From Saprospiraceae bacterium (GTDB lineage: Bacteria > Bacteroidota > Bacteroidia > Chitinophagales > Saprospiraceae): DNA of 64,000 nt. Of the stretch, positions 18,601 to 27,175 are shown in pieces; the stretch's first letter is position 1; the number at the start of each line of letters is the position of its first letter. A model generated the notes under the pieces. That model did no database searches, was not told the DNA's origin, and was given only the letters and a program-made list of their open reading frames with translations. Where the stretch lies: NCBI GenBank assembly GCA_020627705.1, contig JAHDGJ010000001.1, positions 215,861 to 279,860 on the forward strand, read 5' to 3'. Made by a program: the position numbers and the translations under genes.

Positions 18601-19121
18601 TACCCCTTATTAGTTTGATATTTTTTCAAGATGAGACAAACGATCGAGGTACCTAAAAATACTTTGATAGCACCCCCCAGCAAGAAAGGTGTAAATCCAG
18701 CATAGAAGGCTTGCTGTGGACTTAGGTCTCGCATTAAAAAAAATGTTCCGCAAGCAAGTATTACAATTGTGGCTGCACTTTGTAGAACTAGAATGCTCCC
18801 TGAAGCATTTCGCCAGCTCTCAAAAGGTTTTTGAACGATAAGAATAGTGGCCAAAACAAATCCTACGAAATAACCTAAGCTGGGTCCTAAAAAATATTGC
18901 CAGCCTGCATTCCCTTCTGAAAAAACGGGTAGGCCCAAAATCCCTAAGAGGAGATAAGCAAGAATGGAAAGAATTGATACCTTGCTTGAGAATAAAAATG
19001 GCAAACTAACTACTGCCAACGTTTGCGCTGTAATATTGATTTGAGAATAAGGAATATTAAAAGATATTCTTGCCGAAAAGGCCAGGATCAAAACATACAC
19101 AAGAGACCTAAAGAAAACCAT
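18597..19121 (-). CDS. bioY: BioY family biotin transporter S component
   Basis: A 174-residue, six-span membrane protein with the BioY hallmarks: the Gln-containing first loop (NITAQTLAVVSLPFLF), the LLLGILGLPVFSEG segment and GPSLGYFVGF. BioY binds biotin with high affinity and works alone or with ECF-type EcfA/EcfT, none of which is in the window. A perfect 16-bp stem-loop (19124-19159) ends two bases before the ATG, which could terminate upstream transcription or hide the start. I see no BirA-type biotin operator. Confidence 0.9.
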   Translation of the reverse strand: MVFFRSLVYVLILAFSARISFNIPYSQINITAQTLAVVSLPFLFSSKVSILSILAYLLLGILGLPVFSEGNAGWQYFLGPSLGYFVGFVLATILIVQKPFESWRNASGSILVLQSAATIVILACGTFFLMRDLSPQQAFYAGFTPFLLGGAIKVFLGTSIVCLILKKYQTNKGY

Positions 19122-19123
19122 AA

Positions 19124-19159
19124 AATGCCTTTTGAATTAAAGGTAATTCAAAAGGCATT
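19124..19159 (-). promoter_or_regulatory. Perfect 16-bp stem-loop abutting the bioY start codon
   Basis: Arms 19124-19139 and 19144-19159 are exact reverse complements with a 4-base loop. On the minus strand the stem is followed by TTTTATGG, whose ATG is the bioY start. It can serve as terminator of the preceding minus-strand gene (stop at 19187), as a translation-blocking structure for bioY, or both. Confidence 0.65.
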
Positions 19160-19186
19160 AGACGGTTTGGAACTTCTCAAATATTG

Positions 19187-19915
19187 TTAACTCCTTTTTA
19201 GCGAATATCTCTTGCCATCTCGTCCAATCCAAAGCAAGGTAGACTCGTTTTCTAAAATGTACTGATTGCCGCGATTGTCTGTAAACACGTTGGCTCGATC
19301 TCTATCCTGAGCATAGAAAAACCATCGATCCGATGTTTTAAACTTGGCCTTAATCCCTTCGGAACTTGAAACAATTTTTATTCTTTTGTTGAATTCCAAT
19401 CCTCTTGTTTGCCAGTTGCCAGCAACCTCCTCTCTTAATTTCCTGGCATAAAAGCCTCGATCATTCTCATAACCACCATAGCCATCATCATAAGATCTAT
19501 AGTCATTACCTTCATATCTTCGATATCTATAATCATCTCGTTCATCATACCACTCGGCATCATAATCATAATATCGGTCTCTTCCATCCCCTCTAATTGC
19601 TCTTACATATTTGGTTGTAACCGTTCTTCTTCTAAAATGATTCCCTCTTCTTCTAGTTACAAGTATCACCCTTGGACTAATAATTTCAACTCTAATCCCT
19701 GAGCGATTTTTAAACACATTTCTTCGATTAACTCGAAACTTTCGATCTCTTGAAAGGCCATCGATTTTTAAGCCATACGACTTAGCATATATTTCAATTG
19801 AATTTGATCCGCATGTAGAATGCCAATATCCTTCGACATGCCTTGCACCATGATCTGCAAACGTCCAAGACAATGAAAAAAGGAAAAGCGCTGAAGTGTA
19901 AATTAACTTTTTCAT
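19187..19915 (-). CDS. Exported protein with two copies of a beta-rich domain joined by a Tyr/Asp/Arg linker
   Basis: A 242-residue protein with a signal peptide (1-20, LFLFSLSWTFA). Residues about 27-105 (GYWHSTCGSNSIEIYAKSYG, ending in an Arg-rich FRRRTVTTKY) and about 168-242 (GNWQTRGLEFNKRIKIVSSS, ending LLWIGRDGKRYSLKRS) look like diverged copies of one beta-rich domain. Between them is a low-complexity stretch of Tyr, Asp, Arg and Gly (about 112-155). The family is not recognised; an envelope or matrix role is a guess. The stem-loop after its stop may terminate its message. Confidence 0.7.
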   Translation of the reverse strand: MKKLIYTSALFLFSLSWTFADHGARHVEGYWHSTCGSNSIEIYAKSYGLKIDGLSRDRKFRVNRRNVFKNRSGIRVEIISPRVILVTRRRGNHFRRRTVTTKYVRAIRGDGRDRYYDYDAEWYDERDDYRYRRYEGNDYRSYDDGYGGYENDRGFYARKLREEVAGNWQTRGLEFNKRIKIVSSSEGIKAKFKTSDRWFFYAQDRDRANVFTDNRGNQYILENESTLLWIGRDGKRYSLKRS

Positions 19916-20038
19916 GGTAGTCTATTTTAATGGTGATGAATTAAAACTCAATATCTAACTACTAGACGTTAATTTGTTTTAGCAATAGGTTAATGGCAGG
20001 TTAAAACACATGAGAAGCGGTGTGATGCTGTCAACGGA

Positions 20039-20569
20039 CTATTTCAATTTGACATATCGAATGGCATCCAAATACTCCTCCCCTTTTAAATACTGCCTTT
20101 GCTCTATCCCCTCTTGCTCAAATCCTGCGCGCTTTAAGGCTTTGGCAGAAGCAACATTATGTTGAAATACGGAAGCCATTAATTTGGTTAATGACGTATT
20201 CGAAAAGGCATAATGAGTTAAGGCTATAAGCACTTGAGACATAATTTTTTGCCCACGCCAATCGCGGTGCAACCAATAGCCAATTTCTGTAAGATGCGCT
20301 TGTACCCCATGATCATAGAGGAATCCAATCCCTCCAATCATTCTGCCTTGTTCAATAATTGCCCAGTCTTTTGGACAGTCATGTGTGGTTTCAAAATTTT
20401 TGATTAGTTGAATGTAATCCAGGGCATTTTGAAGAGCATATGGATTTGGAATAGTCAAGGTATTTTTATGGATACTATCGTCCTGCATGCCATCCGTAAT
20501 ATCATGGGCATATCGAAATTTTAAATTCGTAAGAACTATACTTTGATTGACTTTAATAGATGTACGCAT
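20039..20569 (-). CDS. GNAT family N-acetyltransferase, RimJ/RimL type
   Basis: A 176-residue acetyltransferase of the RimL-like GNAT branch. Visible are the N-terminal strand VLTNLKFRYAHDI, the acetyl-CoA-binding motif A around GYWLHRDWRGQKIMSQVL (pyrophosphate loop RGQKIM) and the C-terminal FQHNVASAKALKRAGFEQEG. It transfers acetyl groups to an amine; the target is unknown. The ATG (20567-20569) shares its A with the TGA of the upstream peptidase gene (TGATG), so it is coupled; an in-frame TTG one codon upstream is less likely. It is the last gene of a three-gene operon. Confidence 0.88.
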   Translation of the reverse strand: MRTSIKVNQSIVLTNLKFRYAHDITDGMQDDSIHKNTLTIPNPYALQNALDYIQLIKNFETTHDCPKDWAIIEQGRMIGGIGFLYDHGVQAHLTEIGYWLHRDWRGQKIMSQVLIALTHYAFSNTSLTKLMASVFQHNVASAKALKRAGFEQEGIEQRQYLKGEEYLDAIRYVKLK

Positions 20570-21600
20570 CAATCTCTAAAAATCTTGACTTCTTTTTCAC
20601 CATTGGATTTCACAAAACCCCGATACATTCCTTTAGAGTTAAATGGCATTGCTACGTTTCCAAATCTATCCAACACAATAGCTCCCCCACTCCCTTTAGC
20701 ATCAAGCAATTTTTTATTGATAACATAGTCTCCTGCTTCGGCCACGGTCATGCCTTTGTATTCCATGGCAGCACTAATATCATGGGCCACAGCATAACGA
20801 ATAAAATACTCTCCATGTCCGGTACATGAAACCCCGCATGTTTTGTTGTTAGCATAAGTACCTGCGCCAATAATCGGAGAATCTCCAATTCTATTCCACT
20901 TCTTATTGGTCATTCCTCCAGTTGAAGTCCCAGCAACTATGTTCCCAAATTTATCTAAAGCCACTGCACCAACTGTTCCGTATTTGTATTCTTTAAATTC
21001 TTCGACAGAGCCGATGTCCTTTGCTTTTACCTTCTGAAGAGACTCCCACCTTCTTTGTGTATGAAAATATGAAGGGTCGACCAATTCTAAATTTTGCTCT
21101 TTTGCAAATTGCTCTGCTCCTTTTCCTGTCAACATCACATGCTCTGAATTATTCATCACAGCTATCGCAGCATTGATTGGGTTTCTTATATTTCCTACAC
21201 CTCCCACTGCACCAGCTTCCATGTTTTCCCCTTCCATTATAGATGCATCCATCTCATTGGTGCCAGCATTGGTAAAAACAGCTCCTTTCCCCGCATTGAA
21301 CAATGGAGAATCTTCCATAGTATTTATACTCGCTTGTACAGCCTCCAAAGAAGTTCCTCCACGCTTTAGAATGTCCTCTCCAGTTTTGAGCGCAAATTCT
21401 AAGGCTAGTAAATATTTTTGTTCGTACTCATCTGTCAAATTTTCTTTGAGTATGGTACCCGCTCCACCATGTATTACCAAAGCATATTCGATGTTTGAAG
21501 TGTTATCCATTTCTTTTGATTGATGAGAAGAATCCTCCTGAGGTTTTTGATTTGAACAAGAAGATAATGCGAATAAAATAATAAACAATGTGTGCCTCAT
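20569..21600 (-). CDS. Isoaspartyl peptidase/L-asparaginase, lipoprotein
   Basis: A 343-residue Ntn-hydrolase of the plant-type asparaginase/isoaspartyl aminopeptidase family. The autoproteolysis site and nucleophile Thr lie in KYGTVGAVALD, followed by substrate-binding GTSTGGMTNKKWNRIGDSP and GAGTYANN; the N-terminal half has VIHGGAGTI and NAGKGAVF. The precursor should self-cleave before Thr. A lipoprotein signal (FIILFALSSCS, Cys about residue 15) puts the enzyme in the envelope, where it could clear isoaspartyl peptides. Its ATG overlaps the TGA of the acyltransferase gene (ATGA at 21597-21600), and it is coupled to the GNAT gene downstream. Confidence 0.93.
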   Translation of the reverse strand: MRHTLFIILFALSSCSNQKPQEDSSHQSKEMDNTSNIEYALVIHGGAGTILKENLTDEYEQKYLLALEFALKTGEDILKRGGTSLEAVQASINTMEDSPLFNAGKGAVFTNAGTNEMDASIMEGENMEAGAVGGVGNIRNPINAAIAVMNNSEHVMLTGKGAEQFAKEQNLELVDPSYFHTQRRWESLQKVKAKDIGSVEEFKEYKYGTVGAVALDKFGNIVAGTSTGGMTNKKWNRIGDSPIIGAGTYANNKTCGVSCTGHGEYFIRYAVAHDISAAMEYKGMTVAEAGDYVINKKLLDAKGSGGAIVLDRFGNVAMPFNSKGMYRGFVKSNGEKEVKIFRD

Positions 21601-22874
21601 TTTGCTTTCAACTTTAGGATAGAGATAAGATTTGACCTTTGAGTTTTTAGGCCTTGGAGCTTTGACTTGTCAAGAAGTGTTAACTTAATTTTGTCCACAA
21701 TCAACATTCCCTGTTCTACCCAATGATAAAAAATCCATTCCAAAAACAATGTCACTGGACCGAAAAAGATTCCTGGCCATCCAATCCAATACATGGCCAA
21801 TATGGTCATAATTGGAAAATAGATATACCAGTGCAATACCAAACGTACTAGCGCTGAAAGCGAACTCCAAAACCTGCTTTTAGGTATTACTTTAATGGCC
21901 AAGAAAAAAGCGATTCCGGTAGGTATGAGATTTAACAAGAGACCAAGCAAAGCAAATGGCGCCAGAAGAACAAACAATAGGATTGAGCCCATGATCGAAT
22001 AGTTGCTTGACAATACTTTGTCCTTAATTTTGAAGTCTGTTAAAGCTTGATGATACCCGCTTATTTTAGACTTCTCCACATCGCCTATTTCGTTTTTTAG
22101 AGTCGTAATCAACTGCTGCTCCTGTTTTAAGTTTTGGTTTGATTCCTCAATCACTGGAAGCCACTTTTCTCCCAATTCATTTCTTCCTATGACTACAGAC
22201 TTCTCGTAAAGTTCTAATACCTCCTCGTTTTCGACATCAATCATTAAGGGTTGTAATGATTCTTTTATCTTTTTCATTAAAATTCGCTTCCCTTTAGCTT
22301 CGTGTTGCTCAAAAATGGGAAGCTCATCTTGAAACCTAATGGGTTCACCTACTTGAATCATTGCATTGCTTCGGAATCCATTGGAATCGTTAAAACTAAC
22401 CCCAACGGGGACGATATGTAAATCCATCGATGGATATTCTGTCACTGCATCATAAGCCATGCGAGCTACCCCTTTTTTTAAGGGGCGCAAATGTTTCACT
22501 TGTGCAGAACTGCCTTCCACAAAGACCACAATCCTTGCTCCATCTTTTAATTTATCTGTTATTTCATTTCGCGAAAGCGAATTTTCTCGCAATTGCGAAA
22601 AACCATCCTTGGATCGGAATATTGGAATCTGATGAGTTCCTCTTAAAAACCATCGAATGGAATTCTTCTTGAATAAATCTCCTCGTGTTAAAAAATGAAG
22701 GTAAAATGGAAAGATACAAGCATACATACAGGGCTCCCAAAATCCAGTGGGGTGATTACTTACAATAAATAATGGTTTATCCTTCGGTATCTTTTCTACT
22801 CCAGAAACATAGATTTTCTTGAAGAAAACCTTCATAATCGTACCTACAATAAAACTATGTAGTATATATATCAT
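21597..22874 (-). CDS. PlsC-like 1-acylglycerol-3-phosphate acyltransferase family membrane protein
   Basis: A 425-residue protein with an N-terminal acyltransferase domain and a C-terminal part with membrane helices at about 280-325 and 345-385. The family motifs appear as SNHPTGFWEP (motif I; the acidic residue follows His by six positions), GTHQIPIFR, VVFVEGSSA and IVPVGVSF. It probably transfers an acyl chain to a glycerolipid at the inner membrane; acyl donor and acceptor are unknown. It is the first gene of the acyltransferase/isoaspartyl peptidase/GNAT operon and is divergent from miaA, with only about 33 bp between starts. Confidence 0.85.
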   Translation of the reverse strand: MIYILHSFIVGTIMKVFFKKIYVSGVEKIPKDKPLFIVSNHPTGFWEPCMYACIFPFYLHFLTRGDLFKKNSIRWFLRGTHQIPIFRSKDGFSQLRENSLSRNEITDKLKDGARIVVFVEGSSAQVKHLRPLKKGVARMAYDAVTEYPSMDLHIVPVGVSFNDSNGFRSNAMIQVGEPIRFQDELPIFEQHEAKGKRILMKKIKESLQPLMIDVENEEVLELYEKSVVIGRNELGEKWLPVIEESNQNLKQEQQLITTLKNEIGDVEKSKISGYHQALTDFKIKDKVLSSNYSIMGSILLFVLLAPFALLGLLLNLIPTGIAFFLAIKVIPKSRFWSSLSALVRLVLHWYIYFPIMTILAMYWIGWPGIFFGPVTLFLEWIFYHWVEQGMLIVDKIKLTLLDKSKLQGLKTQRSNLISILKLKAK

Positions 22875-22907
22875 TTAACTTCGTCGTTTATTTTGTCAGC
22901 ACCAAAT

Positions 22908-23834
22908 ATGTCATCTACTTCCAAAAAGCATTTGATTGTTCTCTCGGGACCTACAGCAGTTGGAAAATCCGACCTATGCCTAGAACTCGCAGCGAGATAT
23001 CAATGCCCTATTATTTCGGCTGACAGCAGACAAATATATAAAGAGCTTTGCATAGGTACTGCGAAGCCGAGTAAAGAGATTTTGGCACAAACCAAGCATT
23101 ATTTTGTTGATCATCGATCCATCACAGAAGATTACTCCGTAGGACAATATGAATCTGAGGTTATTGCACAGCTCAATGAGCTTTTTACAGTTCATGATAC
23201 AATCATACTCAGTGGTGGAACTGGTTTGTATATAGATGCCGTTTTGTATGGACTGGATCAATTCCCAAAGGTTGATCCTGAAATACTGCATAGCTTAGAA
23301 AAGGATTTTAGTACTAATGGCCTTGAAGGCTTATTAGAAAAACTACAAGCACTTGATCCAAAGTATTATGCCACGGTTGATAGAAGAAACTCCAGAAGAA
23401 TACTCAGGGCTTTAGGGGTTTGCATCAGTGCTCAGAAACCATATAGTAGTTTTCTAAGCCATTCTCCAAAACAACGATTCTTTGATTTTACGAAGTTTGT
23501 TTTATCCCGAGATCGGGATGTCTTGTATCAAAGAATTAACGATCGAGTCGATAAAATGATTACAGCAGGATTGGAAGAAGAAGTACTCAACTTAAAAAAT
23601 CACTTGCACCGTAAATCTTTACAAACGGTTGGTTATCAGGAATGGAGGCCGTATGTATTAAACCAAAAAAACAAGGAAGAAGTTATAGAACTAATCAAAC
23701 AAAACACGAGACGTTACGCAAAAAGACAACTTACTTGGTTTCGACGCGCAAATGATTGGAAACTGTTGGAGGCAAACAATTCGTCGAGCACAAACCTGAC
23801 GAAGATTCATGGTTTAATCTCACAAAAGATCTAA
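22908..23834 (+). CDS. miaA: tRNA dimethylallyltransferase
   Basis: A 308-residue enzyme that transfers the dimethylallyl group to N6 of A37 in tRNAs reading UNN codons. It carries the P-loop GPTAVGKSD near the N-terminus, SADSRQIYKELCIGTAKPS, the catalytic region LSGGTGLYIDAVLYG and the tRNA-recognition VGYQEWRPY / NTRRYAKRQLTWFR segment. The frame extends to a TTG at 22893, but the ATG at 22908 (MSSTSKKHLIVLSGPT) is the natural start. The last 15 bases overlap the convergent ArsC-like gene. Confidence 0.95.
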   Translation: MSSTSKKHLIVLSGPTAVGKSDLCLELAARYQCPIISADSRQIYKELCIGTAKPSKEILAQTKHYFVDHRSITEDYSVGQYESEVIAQLNELFTVHDTIILSGGTGLYIDAVLYGLDQFPKVDPEILHSLEKDFSTNGLEGLLEKLQALDPKYYATVDRRNSRRILRALGVCISAQKPYSSFLSHSPKQRFFDFTKFVLSRDRDVLYQRINDRVDKMITAGLEEEVLNLKNHLHRKSLQTVGYQEWRPYVLNQKNKEEVIELIKQNTRRYAKRQLTWFRRANDWKLLEANNSSSTNLTKIHGLISQKI

Positions 23835-24158
23835 AACATTCTCGGGTGGCCTTCCCAGTTTCGCTTTATCCCCGTTGATGACAATAGGCCTTTCGATCAA
23901 TTTGGGGAATTTTACCATGGCATCAATCCATTGCTTTTCAGATAAATCTTTGCCTTTAAAGTGTTCTTTATAAATGGATTCTGTTTTTCGGATTAAAGCG
24001 CTGGCCTTCATATCCAATTGAGCCAAAATTTGTGTTAACTCCTTTTTAGTCGGAGGAGTTTCCAGGTAAAGTATGATCTCAGGTTGTATATTTTTAGATT
24101 CGAGCAGTTGTAATGTTTCTCTACTCTTTCTACATCTTGGGTTGTGATAAATCTTCAT
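23820..24158 (-). CDS. arsC: ArsC-family (glutaredoxin-fold) reductase-like protein
   Basis: A 112-residue protein of the ArsC/YffB family: N-terminal IYHNPRCRKSRETLQLL with the single catalytic-position Cys, YLETPPTKKELTQIL, and the C-terminal cis-Pro loop ERPIVINGDKAKLGRPPENVLDLL. It matches arsenate reductase-like members that use glutathione or thioredoxin as electron donor; no ars operon gene is nearby, so arsenate as substrate is unproven. It overlaps the miaA 3' end by 15 bp and is divergent from the thioesterase gene 29 bp away. Confidence 0.88.
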   Translation of the reverse strand: MKIYHNPRCRKSRETLQLLESKNIQPEIILYLETPPTKKELTQILAQLDMKASALIRKTESIYKEHFKGKDLSEKQWIDAMVKFPKLIERPIVINGDKAKLGRPPENVLDLL

Positions 24159-24187
24159 GCCTTATTTTCGAGCTGAAATTTATAAAA

Positions 24188-24616
24188 ATGATTTGGAATC
24201 AAAAAGATTTAAACCTAGCGACACTAAATCAAATGAGTCGTCAGGGATTAGCTGAACACCTCGAAATAGAATTTACAGAAATTGGTGAAGATTTTTTAAT
24301 TGCCAAGATGCCTGTAAAAAAAGAGACCAGGCAACCTTTTGGGATTTTACATGGTGGCGCTTCCGTAGTCTTGGCAGAAACCTTAGGCAGTGTAGCCTCA
24401 ATACTTTGTCTTGAGAACATTTTAAAACAAACTGCCGTCGGATTGGAAATTAATGCCAATCACCTCAAATCTATTCGAGAAGGTTTTGTCTTTGGCAAAG
24501 TTTCTCCAATAAAAATTGGAAGAATCATTCATGTTTGGCAAATAAACATCGTCGATAAAATGGAAAAGCCCATTTGTAATTCAAGATTAACTGTAATGAT
24601 ACGTGATATCAAATAG
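24188..24616 (+). CDS. Hotdog-fold acyl-CoA thioesterase (PaaI/MenI type)
   Basis: A 142-residue PaaI-type thioesterase. The HGG motif with downstream helix (FGILHGGASVVLAETLGSVAS, about residues 48-68, carrying the Glu expected in MenI/EntH-like enzymes) and the core GLEINANHLKSIREGFVFGKV are clear. It hydrolyses acyl-CoA thioesters, possibly DHNA-CoA in menaquinone synthesis, but no men gene is present here. A longer frame starts at TTG 24113 inside the ArsC-like gene; the ATG at 24188 matches family length. Confidence 0.9.
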   Translation: MIWNQKDLNLATLNQMSRQGLAEHLEIEFTEIGEDFLIAKMPVKKETRQPFGILHGGASVVLAETLGSVASILCLENILKQTAVGLEINANHLKSIREGFVFGKVSPIKIGRIIHVWQINIVDKMEKPICNSRLTVMIRDIK

Positions 24617-24696
24617 TCCTGAAGAAGGCATAAATGAATAGAAAATGCTATATGATTATGGTATTTTTGGGTTTTATTTTTAAGAAAAAAGCGATA

Positions 24697-27117
24697 ATGA
24701 AAATATTACAGATTTTGGGGTTTTTATTCCTTTTTGGTTTCTCTTATGCACAAGAGAACTTCAATATGGAACTTATAGCCACCGTGGAGTTAGGAGAACC
24801 AGGAAATGACGTTTGGGGATATGTTGACTCCGATGACACAGAATACGCCATTATAGGTGGAAGGGCCTCTACCCGAGTCTACTCTTTAGCAAATCCAGCA
24901 GATCCACAACTTTTGGTTTCTATACCAGGTCCTGCTTCAACTTGGAGGGACATGAAGGATTATAACGATCATATTTATGTTACCACCGATCAAGGTGGAA
25001 CGACTGAGGGCTTGTTGATCATCGATATGACAGCCGCTCCTGACAGCGCTACTTGGTCTTATTGGAAACCATTTATCGATTTTACGGACGCCCGTGGAAA
25101 TAATGTATCAGGACAATTAAATACATGCCACAATCTATATATTGACGAAAACGGCATTTGCTATTTGGCAGGATGTGGAGGAATTGGGAACCGTGGTGTG
25201 ATTATGCTTGATTTAAATCAAGATCCGAAAAACCCAGTTGTGGTTGGTGTAGAAGATGAGAATTACTCGCACGATGCTTATGCCAGAGGAGATACTTTGT
25301 ACTCTTCTGAGATTAGCGCCAACCCAGGTCAATTGACCATTTATGATGTTTCGAAAAAAGACAGTGTAGTAAATCTTGGGACAGTAGTGACTACCTTCGA
25401 ATTTTGCCACAACACTTGGATTTCGGATGATGGCAAATATGCCTTTACTACGGATGAACGAGCAAATGCCAACGTAGATGCTTACGATATTACGGACCCA
25501 TCAGACATGAAACTATTGGATATTTTTCACCCATTGGATACTGAAGGCCAAGGAGTCATACCACACAATACACATTACCTCAATGGTTATTTGATTACCT
25601 CATGGTATACAGACGGCATTGTAATTACAGATGTTCATGATCCGACAGTCATGGTCGAAGTAGGTCATTTTGATACATTTGATGGGCCACATGGAGGTTT
25701 TAATGGCTGTTGGGGTGCTTATCCATTTTTGCCTTCTGGTCTTGTGCTGGCTTCAAATATTTCGGGAGCAAGTGATGGCGGAGGAGCTTTATACGTTTTT
25801 CAACCTACCTACAAAAGAGCGAGTTACTTGAAAGGTGCCGTTTCGGATTTTGATACTGGCTTGCCTATAAATAATGTGAGCGTAGAAATCTTAGACACTC
25901 GTCTAAATAAAGAAAATACAAACAGTGCTGGGGAATATGCTACAGGTGTGGCGGATGAAGGAACCTTCCAAGTGAAATTTTCGCATCCAGAATATTTAAC
26001 TGAAATTCGAGACACCAATATTAGTTGTGGAGAAACAACTATTCTTCTAGTACAAATGAAAAAATTAGAATCATTCAATATTACTGGATCTACCGTAAAA
26101 AGTACGGATGGCTCAGGGATTCCAAACAGCAAGGTTTTGTTTGTAAGTGAAAACAACTCATTTGAATTCGAAACCGACGGCGATGGTAATTTTTCGGGAG
26201 AAATGTTTCAAGATACCTACGAAGTTTTTGCGGGCTCTTGGGGCTACAAACATGCGCAACTTACTCCATTTGCAGTAGAAATTGGAGACAACATTGTGAT
26301 TGAATTAGACCGAGGATATCAGGATGACTTTATTTTTGACTTAGGATGGGAAGTTAGTGGCGACGCAGAAACTGGCGCTTGGGAAAGAGCTACCCCAATT
26401 GGAACTGATTTCAATGGTTCTGCATCTAACCCTGGTGTTGATATTGATGGAGATTTAGGAACGCAATGCTATACCACTGGAAACGGCGGGAACAATGCAG
26501 GTTTCGATGATGTTGACGATGGAGAAACAATACTAACCTCGGACGTCATGGATCTTACGTGGTATAACGGCCCTGCGGTAGAATATGCCCTATGGTTTGT
26601 CAACGTTGGAGGTTCTGGAGGAAATCCTGATGATGAGTTAACTGTTTCTGTCTCAAATGGTGTAGAAACGGTTGAGCTAGAACAGACCTCAACAAGTATC
26701 GGACTTTGGCGTCCAGTATCTAGTTTTTTCCTACCTGACTATATTGACATAACAGATCAGATGACCATTTCTTTTAGCACAGCAGATCAAGGAGAAGGTC
26801 ATATCGTGGAAGCAGCGGTGGATGTTTTTGAAATAATTGAAGGGATGCCTTCGAATACAACGGATATCGAAGGACTCAATAATTTAGAAATTCTTCCAAA
26901 TCCTTTCAATCAAAACCTAAGGATAAGACTTGACGCAGAACATGTACAAAATCTAAAGATATCATTACTCAATGCCAACGGGCAAGAAGCTATTTCTTTA
27001 GATCAAATCAACAACGGTATGATAGAAATCAACACAGATTTCTTACCGTCTGGAGTATATATCCTGCAACTAACGGATGGTAAAAACTCAAGTACTAGAA
27101 AATTAATTAAACAATAA
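24697..27117 (+). CDS. Secreted LVIVD-repeat (choice-of-anchor B type) protein with T9SS sorting domain
   Basis: An 806-residue exported protein. A signal peptide (1-18, LFLFGFSYAQ) is followed by about 370 residues of beta-propeller-like LVIVD repeats (YSLANPADPQLLVSIPG, AYDITDPSDMKLLDIF, ITDVHDPTVMVEVGHF) typical of choice-of-anchor B proteins. Next come two CarboxypepD-reg-like beta sandwiches (about 390-540), an unassigned acidic beta domain (about 545-730) and a T9SS sorting domain (ILPNPFNQNLRIRL through GVYILQLTDG and TRKLIKQ). It is probably displayed on or released from the surface; the ligand is unknown. Earlier in-frame ATGs (from 24634) exist, but the signal peptide fixes the start at 24697. 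A strong terminator follows. Confidence 0.88.
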   Translation: MKILQILGFLFLFGFSYAQENFNMELIATVELGEPGNDVWGYVDSDDTEYAIIGGRASTRVYSLANPADPQLLVSIPGPASTWRDMKDYNDHIYVTTDQGGTTEGLLIIDMTAAPDSATWSYWKPFIDFTDARGNNVSGQLNTCHNLYIDENGICYLAGCGGIGNRGVIMLDLNQDPKNPVVVGVEDENYSHDAYARGDTLYSSEISANPGQLTIYDVSKKDSVVNLGTVVTTFEFCHNTWISDDGKYAFTTDERANANVDAYDITDPSDMKLLDIFHPLDTEGQGVIPHNTHYLNGYLITSWYTDGIVITDVHDPTVMVEVGHFDTFDGPHGGFNGCWGAYPFLPSGLVLASNISGASDGGGALYVFQPTYKRASYLKGAVSDFDTGLPINNVSVEILDTRLNKENTNSAGEYATGVADEGTFQVKFSHPEYLTEIRDTNISCGETTILLVQMKKLESFNITGSTVKSTDGSGIPNSKVLFVSENNSFEFETDGDGNFSGEMFQDTYEVFAGSWGYKHAQLTPFAVEIGDNIVIELDRGYQDDFIFDLGWEVSGDAETGAWERATPIGTDFNGSASNPGVDIDGDLGTQCYTTGNGGNNAGFDDVDDGETILTSDVMDLTWYNGPAVEYALWFVNVGGSGGNPDDELTVSVSNGVETVELEQTSTSIGLWRPVSSFFLPDYIDITDQMTISFSTADQGEGHIVEAAVDVFEIIEGMPSNTTDIEGLNNLEILPNPFNQNLRIRLDAEHVQNLKISLLNANGQEAISLDQINNGMIEINTDFLPSGVYILQLTDGKNSSTRKLIKQ

Positions 27118-27135
27118 TTTCGGCAAATGCCGATC

Positions 27136-27171
27136 AAGCCCTTTTCATTGATTTGAAAAGGGCTTTTTTTT
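27136..27171 (+). terminator. Rho-independent terminator after the LVIVD-repeat gene
   Basis: A 12-bp perfect stem (27136-27147 with 27154-27165, loop TTGATT) runs into eight T residues. A smaller CGGCA/TGCCG hairpin (27121-27132) lies just before it. The following gene starts four bases after the T run. Confidence 0.9.
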
Positions 27172-27175
27172 ATCT

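Noticed and set aside
23820-24158. Arsenic resistance operon
   Set aside because: The ArsC-like protein stands alone; no arsB/acr3, arsR or arsM neighbours, so arsenate reduction is not claimed.
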